Assembly: GCA_025458755.1 (NCBI GenBank)
Contig: JALORT010000012.1
Span: forward strand, 1-12,677
Direction of reading: 5' to 3'
DNA from: Methylotetracoccus sp.
Lineage (GTDB): Bacteria; Pseudomonadota; Gammaproteobacteria; Methylococcales; Methylococcaceae
Length of the DNA: 12,677 nucleotides
The notes under the pieces were generated by a model. That model saw nothing but the letters and a program-made list of their open reading frames with translations. It searched no databases and was not told where the DNA came from. The translations under genes and the position numbers were made by a program. Below are positions 1 to 6,399 of this stretch, one piece after another (within the stretch, counting starts at the first letter, position 1; every line of letters begins with the position of its first letter).

Positions 1-430
1 CTTCGAGGAACGGGAATCCGGTCTGGTCCGCGACAATCAAGACGTCGAATAGGTCGTCCGGTGCGACGATTCGGCCACCCGCTTGCTCGGCATAGTAGAC
101 ACTGCCTTCGGGACCGAGCACGCAGCAGGCGGCTCCTTCGAGTTGGTGCTGCCGGAAATAGCCGGCGAGCAACATACCCGAGGAGATAATGAGGTCGGCG
201 GTGATCGCCAATCCGAAACTGCGGTAGCGGTTCACCGCGAGCGGCGCAGGCTTGGTGGCGTCATTGGTCAGCACATAATACGGTCTACCGGTCCGGCTCA
301 GCCTATCCAGCAATGCGCTGGCGCCCGGCAGCGGCCCGTCGGAATTTACCAGCACGCCGTAAGCGTCCAGTAGAATCACCTCGTAACGCTCGATCAGCGT
401 CTCGATGCCTACGATTTCAATAGAATCCAC
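1..430 (-). CDS. HAD-superfamily subfamily IIA (NagD-like) phosphatase, partial (C-terminus beyond left edge)
   Basis: The visible 143 residues are the N-terminal part of a cytoplasmic HAD hydrolase. HAD motif I is seen as LLDAYGVL (residues 20-27). The first Asp (D22) would be the nucleophile, and the usual second Asp is replaced by Tyr in a DxYG arrangement also found in some HAD-IIA proteins. Motif II is VLTNDATK (53-60), the TN(D/N)-type phosphate-binding loop typical of NagD/PGP-like enzymes. The residues after it (SGMLLAGYF, then VLGPEG) match the start of the HAD-IIA cap region. The start is GTG at 428-430, because an in-frame TGA lies two codons upstream; no strong ribosome binding site is seen. 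Motif III and the catalytic C-terminal aspartates lie outside the window. The substrate is unknown: sugar phosphates, nucleotides and p-nitrophenyl phosphate are usual for the family. It lies 558 bases downstream of the next minus-strand gene, so it is probably transcribed separately. Confidence 0.85.
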   Translation of the reverse strand, partial: MDSIEIVGIETLIERYEVILLDAYGVLVNSDGPLPGASALLDRLSRTGRPYYVLTNDATKPAPLAVNRYRSFGLAITADLIISSGMLLAGYFRQHQLEGAACCVLGPEGSVYYAEQAGGRIVAPDDLFDVLIVADQTGFPFLE

Positions 431-988
431 GGTTCAGTAACTACACAACGGCCCGGTTTCAGTCCCTCGGACGGACGGCAGCACAGGGGACCCGTCTGCG
501 CCGCGCTTTCCGGTCAGTGTTCTCCGATGGTCGGAAATTGCCACGCCAAGTTCTCATGGGTGGTGTTTCATCGGCGTCCGGGAGGGCCGGTCGCTCCGCG
601 CTCCAGGGAGTCTGAGCAACTCTCTACCGGCCTTCGACACGGATGCCGGCACGGACCGCGCGCCGCCGCGACGCGTCAACCCCGGAAGCTCATTTGGCCG
701 CGCTCATTTTGGTTCAGCCTGGCGCTGAAATGCAGGTCTCCATCAACGGCAAGGGTTACACATTCCCGGATGGCCTGCGGCGCGAAGGCGGTGCCTGGAT
801 AGCAATATGCCGCCTAGCGCCACGGGGGGCGTGACGCCAGCTGCCCCGAATATTGGCCAGACAGCCTGTGATTCGACGACCGCTTCGGGCTCAGTGTTTG
901 ACTTCTTGCGGGGACGATGGCACCGATCGTTCGCTGACGACCACAGCGGCGGCATGCAGGCCGCTCAGGATCGGCGCCAAGCCCGTTC
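431..988. other. 558-base gap without a convincing gene
   Basis: The minus strand carries frequent stops in all three frames. The plus strand has only short overlapping reading frames (for example 643-834) with no ribosome binding site and no recognisable family. One stretch of the 643-834 frame (about 730-790, reading MQVSINGKGYTFPDG) looks more protein-like than its surroundings and could be a remnant of a decayed gene, but I cannot assign it. A small 5-bp hairpin (950-954 with 961-965) lies 24-39 bases beyond the stop of the exported protein at 989-1543 and lacks a T-run. No tRNA or repeat was found. Confidence 0.5.
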
Positions 989-1543
989 TCACGGGTCAGA
1001 CGTCACTTCATCGCCAATCGTCAGAGAAGTCTCCCAGGCGGTGCCGAAGCCGCGCTTGGGCCTAAAGTAGCGCATGACCACCTGCGTGGACTTGTTCGGT
1101 TTCGTGAACACGGTGGCGCCGCCGGTTTGTCCGCTGGTGTCCGACCGTGCCCAGGTCCGGTCCAGGCAGCGTCCAATCAGTGCGCTGTGCTTCCGGTACG
1201 TCTCGCGGGCTTGGGCTTCATTACCTTGAGGCCAAGTACAGACATAATTCGTGCGTCCGCCGGCCCACTCGAGGACGTCACATTGGGCGTTGGGGAAGAC
1301 CGGCCTGGTCTCCCATTTGGTCATCCCTGATAACGGGTTGATCGTCGGTGTCGTTTTGTACTCCCGGAATTGGCGATCGGAGGCGGCGATGATGCTTCGA
1401 AGGGACGAGCATGCTTCCGCCTCGGAAGGTGGCTGTGCGGCTCGGCCGTACTGAGCGCACCCCGACGTGAGCGATAAGCAGACACTGCCGACGGCGATCA
1501 CTGCGCGCTTGACCGCCGCGTATTTGGATGGTAGGAAATGCAT
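989..1543 (-). CDS. Exported four-cysteine protein, probable lipoprotein, family unknown
   Basis: This 184-residue protein begins with a classic export signal: basic residues (K7, K12, R13), a hydrophobic core (about 14-25) and LTSGC ending at Cys29. That is an imperfect lipobox because position -3 is Thr, so cleavage by signal peptidase I is an alternative. The mature part has four cysteines (C45, C88, C102, C126), enough for two disulfides in the periplasm, and several conserved-looking Trp/Tyr positions (MTKWET, NYVCTWP, RTWA). I do not recognise a named family and give no function. The ATG start is well supported: AAGGA lies 7 bases upstream. The next minus-strand gene upstream is another lipoprotein ending at 1738, 194 bases away. 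Codon use looks like the neighbours, so there is no sign of decay. Confidence 0.75.
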   Translation of the reverse strand: MHFLPSKYAAVKRAVIAVGSVCLSLTSGCAQYGRAAQPPSEAEACSSLRSIIAASDRQFREYKTTPTINPLSGMTKWETRPVFPNAQCDVLEWAGGRTNYVCTWPQGNEAQARETYRKHSALIGRCLDRTWARSDTSGQTGGATVFTKPNKSTQVVMRYFRPKRGFGTAWETSLTIGDEVTSDP

Positions 1544-1737
1544 GGTGGTGTCCTTATGGTCGATTCTTGCGGCGTCCTGGCGGCATTCGACGGCATCCCT
1601 CGCCGCGGATCGAAGGCGCGGTTCTGCGGCCCTTACCGGAAAATGCTAACACGTCGCCGTTGCCGCCGCCATGGTTGGCGTAGTGCCCTGACGGACCGGA
1701 GCGGGAGCGCAGGGGAACCGTCGATTTCCCGCCCGGT

Positions 1738-2214
1738 TCACTCGGGGTCGGATGCCGGAAAGTCGGTGAGGTCCAGGCTCTTTCTCGTCTTGAACGCTTC
1801 TCGCAGCAGAAACTCCAGGTGCTGCGTCGCGTCTTCGCATTCGGGGACGGCGTCCGGTAACTTCCTTTTGGTCCAAAAACTGACGCCCTGCGCGACCGAT
1901 TCCGCCGACACCACTTCGTTCAGCGGCTCGCAGGCCTGATTCATTTTTTCCTCGGCATCGGCGAGCCCGTCTCCATCGTCCCCAAGATCCGAGGCATTCA
2001 CGCTGGCATTGATCAGATCGTTCATGACCTTGTTGTGATAACGGAACACATGTTCCACATAGGCGGCGAACTGTTGTTCCGTCATCGTGACCGCACCGCG
2101 CTCCAGCGTCCTGGTTCGCACCGATGTGCAACTTGTCAGGGTGAGGGCAAGCACTGTGACGATGATTCCGTATCCTGAAACCCATCGAGTAGTCGTTCGA
2201 ATCATGGTCGGCAT
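1738..2214 (-). CDS. Lipoprotein with an Asp/Gly-rich putative Ca-binding loop, family unknown
   Basis: With the ATG at 2212-2214 the product is 158 residues. It has a short basic start (R6, R10), a hydrophobic helix (about 14-26) and a canonical lipobox LTSC, giving lipidated Cys29; retention in the outer or inner membrane is expected. The mature part is mostly helical by composition. Residues 76-89 read DLGDDGDGLADAEE, an acidic loop like thrombospondin type-3 or EF-hand calcium loops (D-x-D-G-D-G-x-x-D-x-x-E spacing). Two cysteines (C95, C126) could pair. The reading frame stays open upstream to about 2472, but that extension is Arg/Pro-rich and would bury the signal peptide, so I reject it. 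A second ATG at 2203-2205 would shorten the product by three residues; neither start has a clear ribosome binding site. Role unknown; not part of a recognised operon. Confidence 0.75.
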   Translation of the reverse strand: MPTMIRTTTRWVSGYGIIVTVLALTLTSCTSVRTRTLERGAVTMTEQQFAAYVEHVFRYHNKVMNDLINASVNASDLGDDGDGLADAEEKMNQACEPLNEVVSAESVAQGVSFWTKRKLPDAVPECEDATQHLEFLLREAFKTRKSLDLTDFPASDPE

Positions 2215-2548
2215 GGAGCGAGAAGTACGCCTGTCGGCGTTGGTTCGGTTCCCGGACGTGCGAATTGGGCAGCGGCGCCGGCGATCGTTAGCCGGCCGGC
2301 GTCCGTGCGTCCGCAGCACCGCTCGCATGCGCGCCGACGCCCGTCCGCCTCGACCCGGCACCAGCGGGCCGCGCGGCGGGTTTTCGATGCCACGATTCGC
2401 GCCGTCCAGTGAGGTCGACATGGTCGCAGCCTCGCCTGGTTTCCCCCGTCGCAACGACGCGTCGCCGCTCAACTCCGTGGTAGTCGAGGGGGTAGCCGAC
2501 CGGCAGTCCGCACCCCGTGCGCTGAGGCGGCGCCACGCGAAGCCAGGT
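2215..2548. other. 334-base gap between the DUF502 gene and the lipoprotein gene
   Basis: No supported gene. Several overlapping reading frames cross it on both strands, but all encode Arg/Pro-rich low-complexity products and none has a ribosome binding site. One GC-rich inverted repeat near 2276-2301 (CGCCGGC, 12-base loop, GCCGGCG) could form a hairpin on the minus-strand transcript downstream of the DUF502 gene. It has no T-run and, at this base composition, may be chance. The lipoprotein's promoter presumably lies here on the minus strand, but I cannot locate convincing -35/-10 boxes. Confidence 0.45.
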
Positions 2549-3166
2549 TCACTCTGTCGTTACGCCGACGCCTGACGGCAGCAACGTCGAGAGTTCGCTC
2601 GGCTTTGACATGTCCACGCCGAGGCTGATGACAAAACTCGATGCTTCCTCGATCGTCATGTTCGAATGCACGATCTTGGACTGGTGTAGGACCACGGTAA
2701 ACCCGGAGGTCGGATTCGGCGAAGTCGGGATGTAAACCACATACTGATCGCCGACCCGGTTGGTGACGAAGCCGGGTACCCACAAACCGTCCTTCGGATA
2801 TTCGACGTACACCACATCCTGCAGCTTGGTGTCGTCATCCCCCCTGAACAAGGCGAGAATCTTCTTCGTGACACGATACAGGGTCCCCAGCACCGGAACG
2901 CGGTCCAGGAACTTCTCCAAGTAATAAAGGACGTGGGCCTTGTCCTGCTTCAGAAGATAGCCGAAATAGACCAGGAACAGTACCGCGATCAGCACCAGCA
3001 GAGCCGGTATGACCGGCTGATGTTCGTAGCGACCGTACATGCTCATCACAAAGTCGCGCAGCAGCCCTTCGACATACATGACCACCTGGAGGACGATGAC
3101 GATCGGTAGTAAGCCGAGGACGCCGAGCAGAAAATAGTCGAAGAACCGTTGGTACGAACTTTTCAT
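2549..3166 (-). CDS. DUF502 family membrane protein
   Basis: This is a 205-residue inner-membrane protein of the DUF502 family (Pfam PF04367), with the usual length and layout. There are two N-terminal membrane helices (about 9-31 and 52-73), then a soluble domain carrying the family signatures: VPVLGTLYRVTKKI after the second helix, VVYVEYPKDGLWVPGFVT in the middle, and the highly conserved PTSPNPTSGF. These are followed by the closing MTIEEASSFVISLG segment. The biochemical role of DUF502 is not established, so none is assigned. The ATG start is the only sensible one; a weak GGAG lies about 11 bases upstream. The upstream gene on the same strand is the BT1-family transporter, 196 bases away. 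A strong hairpin and a possible -10 box sit between them, suggesting a separate transcript. Confidence 0.92.
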   Translation of the reverse strand: MKSSYQRFFDYFLLGVLGLLPIVIVLQVVMYVEGLLRDFVMSMYGRYEHQPVIPALLVLIAVLFLVYFGYLLKQDKAHVLYYLEKFLDRVPVLGTLYRVTKKILALFRGDDDTKLQDVVYVEYPKDGLWVPGFVTNRVGDQYVVYIPTSPNPTSGFTVVLHQSKIVHSNMTIEEASSFVISLGVDMSKPSELSTLLPSGVGVTTE

Positions 3167-3246
3167 TGCTGTTGAATCTCCGATCAGGTTAAGTCAGCAG
3201 ATTGATGAAAGATGGTTTCTCACGAGGCTCTGCGGCCTTCCGGACC

Positions 3247-3252
3247 ATTTTA
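3247..3252 (-). promoter_or_regulatory. Possible -10 box for the DUF502 gene
   Basis: On the minus strand these bases read TAAAAT, one mismatch from the sigma70 consensus, 80 bases upstream of the DUF502 start and just beyond the hairpin at 3278-3307. No good -35 is seen at 16-18 bases, so support is weak. Confidence 0.25.
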
Positions 3253-3277
3253 GTGCCGGCCGGCGCATTCGTGCAGG

Positions 3278-3307
3278 CGCGCGGATGTTTCCGTTCCTAT
3301 CCGCGCG
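3278..3307. terminator. Strong hairpin between the BT1-family and DUF502 genes
   Basis: A perfect 9-bp inverted repeat: CGCGCGGAT (3278-3286) and ATCCGCGCG (3299-3307) around a 12-base loop. It begins about 55 bases beyond the stop of the minus-strand BT1-family gene, so it probably ends or slows that transcript. It lacks a downstream T-run, so it is not a textbook intrinsic terminator; a role in mRNA 3'-end stability is also possible. Confidence 0.5.
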
Positions 3308-3362
3308 TGGTGTGGACCGTGGACTCAGCGCGCGATGGGTGACGAAACACGCGGTGACGGTT

Positions 3363-5066
3363 CTACGGTCTCCGCGTTGAGTCCGCCACTCGGTGCTGCG
3401 CCGCATCGCGCTGGACGAGAAAAATCGCAGCCAACGGCAAGGTCAGTCCGATCATCGCGACCACGATGAATAGCTGGCCCAATTCGCTGTAGTCGGCGGG
3501 AATCGTCACCGTTCCGGTCACCGCATCCTTGACTTCCCGGGTGACGGTGAACAGCTGGTTCAGATACTTGGTCGCCAACTGTGACAGCGACAGGGCGAGA
3601 TTAGTGAATGCGGCCATCACGGCGAAGTAGGTCGCTTTCAGCTGTTGTGGCGCCGAGTTCGCAATCCACGCGAGCATCGGAATCATCGCGATCTGACCCA
3701 GCGGGGATTCGAGGGCAGTATCGATCAGCGCGATGAAACGCGCGTCCACGACGCCGCCGGTCAGTGCGGCGGTCCAGTGATGGAAGCCGTAGAACATCGC
3801 GATGTTGGGAAGATAGAGGAGGGCACCGGCCACGGTGAGCACCGCGATCACGCGCGTGATGGGACGCTCCGCCATGAAGCGGCGGAAGATAAACATTCCG
3901 AGGAGAGTCAGCACGCCGGCCAGCAGCGAAAGCTGAGACAGAAACTGCTGATCGAAGCCCAGTTCGTCAATCATCCACCAAGTCGACCCTGCTCCCGTCG
4001 AGGGGATCGCGCGGAAGACGAAGATCACCACCGCTGTGCCGAGCAGGTTGCGGCGTGCCGGCGGAGACAGGTCCGCGGTCAGTCGCAGCATCAAGAACAG
4101 CACGATGCTGATCGATCCGAGAAAAACAATTTCTTCGTTGAAGGGCAACGCGGACAGGCCCATGATCAGCGAGAACAGCAGAAACGTCAGCCCACCGCCC
4201 AGAATCCACCAGTTAACCTCGGGTGGGCCGACATCGCGGGTGCTCAGCAGACGTGCGATTTCCTCCGGGCGAAAGCCTTTGGCCAGCAGCAACGCCGCGC
4301 GTCTGCTTCGCAGTATCCCGGCCAGCAGGCTGCCACCCGCCGAAATCATCGGAATAATCAGAGCAAGCCGGTAGATCGTCAGATACACCCTCGTCTTTTG
4401 TGCAGTGTCGAGGGCATCGACACCGGCAAATAGGTAGACATTGGCTCCCGCCACCAGGATCGTACCGCCAATGATCGCCACGCGCCCCAAAGTCTGCATC
4501 GTCGTGTGCCCAAGCCGAATCTGCTCGTCGGAAAGGGGCCGGCCGTCGGCGTCGAATCGCGGTACGGCCTCGACCGTCATCGCATCGGCGACGGTGTCCT
4601 GCAGCACATAGCCCAACGGGGCCAGAATGGTCGACAGCACATACCAATGTTCTGCCGACATCACCTCACGCATCGCGTTCGGCGAGCCGATCAGGCCGAC
4701 CATGATTAGAAGACTGGCTGCGACCAGACTGGCGCCGAAATAAATCAATCCGGCCTTGTGCGGCCAGAGGAGGTCAACCAAATGCCCCATCGGCATTTTC
4801 AGCGCCCAGGGCAGCATGGCCCAAAAGCCGAGGGCGGCCAGGAACTCGGCTGACAAGCCGAGCGACTCCTTCACGAAGAAAGCGCCGACGATACCGGTCA
4901 GTCCCGAGATGCCAGCGGCGAGATAGACCATCAGCGGCGGCAGGTACGCCAGGCGAACTTCCCGGCCGAGTTCGAGGATATTTTCGGTGAACCAGCGGCG
5001 AAGGCGCATGTGGCAAGGATCGTTGCCGGCGGCTTCGGGTCCGTTGTGGCGCTCTGGAAACTGCAT
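3363..5066 (-). CDS. BT1/folate-biopterin-transporter (FBT) family MFS protein
   Basis: With the ATG at 5064-5066 this is a 567-residue polytopic inner-membrane protein with about 12 hydrophobic segments. The family match is to BT1/FBT, a branch of the major facilitator superfamily. Diagnostic regions are the first-helix stretch YLAAGISGLTGIVGAFFVKESLGLSAE..., the conserved MPWALKMPMGHLVDLLWP-like loop after helix 2, and LGYVLQDTVADAMTVEAVP (the acidic helix motif of the family). A long central loop contains LSTRDVGPPEVN. Characterised members move folates or pterins, but many bacterial ones are of unknown substrate. The reading frame is open further upstream to a TTG, but the ATG has AAGGG 7 bases before it, and the extension is Pro-rich and non-membrane. 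It follows arsM on the same strand after 189 bases, so it may be co-transcribed with arsS-arsM. That makes an arsenosugar, methylarsenical or folate-type transport role worth testing; this is inference from position only. Confidence 0.83.
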   Translation of the reverse strand: MQFPERHNGPEAAGNDPCHMRLRRWFTENILELGREVRLAYLPPLMVYLAAGISGLTGIVGAFFVKESLGLSAEFLAALGFWAMLPWALKMPMGHLVDLLWPHKAGLIYFGASLVAASLLIMVGLIGSPNAMREVMSAEHWYVLSTILAPLGYVLQDTVADAMTVEAVPRFDADGRPLSDEQIRLGHTTMQTLGRVAIIGGTILVAGANVYLFAGVDALDTAQKTRVYLTIYRLALIIPMISAGGSLLAGILRSRRAALLLAKGFRPEEIARLLSTRDVGPPEVNWWILGGGLTFLLFSLIMGLSALPFNEEIVFLGSISIVLFLMLRLTADLSPPARRNLLGTAVVIFVFRAIPSTGAGSTWWMIDELGFDQQFLSQLSLLAGVLTLLGMFIFRRFMAERPITRVIAVLTVAGALLYLPNIAMFYGFHHWTAALTGGVVDARFIALIDTALESPLGQIAMIPMLAWIANSAPQQLKATYFAVMAAFTNLALSLSQLATKYLNQLFTVTREVKDAVTGTVTIPADYSELGQLFIVVAMIGLTLPLAAIFLVQRDAAQHRVADSTRRP

Positions 5067-5089
5067 TGATAAGCCCTTGGGGTGTTTCG

Positions 5090-5110
5090 GTACCGGCGAT
5101 TGTACCGGCG
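5090..5110 (-). promoter_or_regulatory. Tandem 9-base direct repeat in front of the BT1-family gene
   Basis: GTACCGGCG occurs twice (5090-5098 and 5102-5110), separated by three bases. On the minus strand the bases between and overlapping the copies read TACAAT, a good -10 box match, 33 bases upstream of the transporter ATG. No -35 match lies 16-18 bases further up. The arrangement suggests an operator over a promoter, but the regulator is unknown and a chance repeat cannot be excluded. Confidence 0.35.
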
Positions 5111-5255
5111 TCACGCTCAATTTCCTGCTGTGGGTTAGTCTTCAGGCGGCGGACTGCAGAGTGAGGTCCCAGCAGGGATAGCGCTCGGAGCACGGCATGC
5201 GCAGCGTAGAAACCCTGACGGAACGCGTCCAGGTGATGCGCACCGGCGCGCGCAC

Positions 5256-6377
5256 TCAGCAGCAGCAAACGCCGTCGCTGGAGTCTGCGATTTGCTTACC
5301 GCCTTTGGTTTCGGCGGCGTGGCGGCGGGTTCCCGGCGGAGCGCACCAAGTCCTGGGTTCACCGAGGATTCGCGGTGCGATGCCGATAAAGTGGCTGCGG
5401 TAAGGCCCTTCGGTCAAGATGCGGAAAGTGCGGGCGCATACCGCGATGCGCTCACCCCGCGGGAACACATGGCCTTCCTCGTCGCGGATTTCCGCAAATG
5501 GACCGCGGTAGATGACAGCCTGGCCTCGATCAACGCATTCTGTGCCGTAACCCTTCACCGCCGTGACGGTCACCGCGCGGAATTCGATGCCTTGAATCAC
5601 TTGCCATGGCTCCGCACTCCAATGGTCTACGGTCACACCCGCGAAGCCCGCATCCACAAAGGAGTTCAAGAAGTGCTGTTCCTGGAAGGCGCCGGCGATA
5701 CAGCCGCTCCAGAGTTCGCCATCAGCCTTGAACTCCGCCGGCACCGGCTCATCGCTAATGATGTCCGAGATGGCCACCCGGCCGCCGGGCTTGACCACTC
5801 GAAAGATCTCTCTGAACAACTGGGCCTTGTGCGCATCATCGACCAGGTTGAGCACGCAGTTCGAGATCACCACGTCAACCGAATCATCGCTGATCAGCGG
5901 TCGGGCTCGCCGCTGTTCCGTCTGCCAAGCGTTCAAAGCGCTCAGGGATTTCAGATCGCAGACAGGATGGGTCTGCAGGTAGCGTTCCATGGCCTCGACA
6001 TCCAGCGCCAGATCCTGGATGTAACCCTTGAGGAAGCGCACCCGGTCTCCGCCCAGTCTTCGTGCCATCTCGGGCTGGTATTTGCGGGCCAGATTCAGCA
6101 TGTCGTCGTTCATATCCACGCCGATCACCCGTCCATGCTCGCCCACCCGTTGTGCGGCGATGTAACAGACTTTCCCGCCTCCGGAACCGAGGTCCAGCAC
6201 GGTGTCGCCCGCGCGTACGTAGCGGGATGGGTCACCGCAGCCGTAATCCTTCTCGACGATTTCTGCGGGGAGTTGTTGCAGCAAATCCCGGTCGTATTCC
6301 ACGGGGCAGCACAAAGCCTCCTGGCGTTCCAGCGCACCCTGGCTGTAGCGATGCAGTACCGAGTGTTCGACGTTCAT
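5256..6377 (-). CDS. arsM: Arsenosugar-type arsenite S-adenosylmethionine methyltransferase ArsM
   Basis: A 373-residue cytoplasmic enzyme that methylates As(III) stepwise with SAM to mono- and dimethylarsenicals, the substrate supply for ArsS. The N-terminus has the family pair in ALCCPVEYD (C23, C24). The SAM pocket is VLDLGSGGGK (60-69), with acidic motif II GVDMND (86-91). The three cysteines known to bind arsenite in ArsM enzymes are recognisable as C71 (GKVCYIAA), C174 (SNCVLNLV) and C226 (WSGCIAGA). KPGGR (196-200) is the post-I motif. The C-terminal domain carries TFRILTEGPYRSHFIGI and a RRHAAETKG segment. It ends in three consecutive cysteines (C371-C373), directly followed by TGA. 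The length is close to other ArsS-linked ArsM proteins. The start ATG has AGGAGG (6390-6395), though the 12-base spacing is long. It follows arsS by 22 bases on the same strand, an operon pair. Confidence 0.93.
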   Translation of the reverse strand: MNVEHSVLHRYSQGALERQEALCCPVEYDRDLLQQLPAEIVEKDYGCGDPSRYVRAGDTVLDLGSGGGKVCYIAAQRVGEHGRVIGVDMNDDMLNLARKYQPEMARRLGGDRVRFLKGYIQDLALDVEAMERYLQTHPVCDLKSLSALNAWQTEQRRARPLISDDSVDVVISNCVLNLVDDAHKAQLFREIFRVVKPGGRVAISDIISDEPVPAEFKADGELWSGCIAGAFQEQHFLNSFVDAGFAGVTVDHWSAEPWQVIQGIEFRAVTVTAVKGYGTECVDRGQAVIYRGPFAEIRDEEGHVFPRGERIAVCARTFRILTEGPYRSHFIGIAPRILGEPRTWCAPPGTRRHAAETKGGKQIADSSDGVCCC

Positions 6378-6399
6378 GGGTAGGGATTTCCTCCTGGGG

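Noticed and set aside
2215..2472. N-terminal extension of the DGDG lipoprotein
   Set aside because: The extension is Arg/Pro-rich and would place the signal peptide and lipobox in the middle of the protein.
3645..4433. Plus-strand open frame (262 codons) opposite the BT1-family gene
   Set aside because: The product is a His/Arg/Gln/Asp-rich mirror of membrane-helix codons, typical of an antisense shadow.
4774..5268. Minus-strand frame starting inside the end of arsM and running into the transporter gene in another frame
   Set aside because: The segment in the arsM-transporter gap looks mildly protein-like, but the rest is an out-of-frame reading of the transporter, and there is no ribosome binding site.
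5292..6383. Long plus-strand open frame (363 codons) opposite arsM
   Set aside because: It lies entirely antisense to a gene with full ArsM motifs, has no ribosome binding site and matches no family; GC-rich third positions in arsM suppress stops on the other strand.
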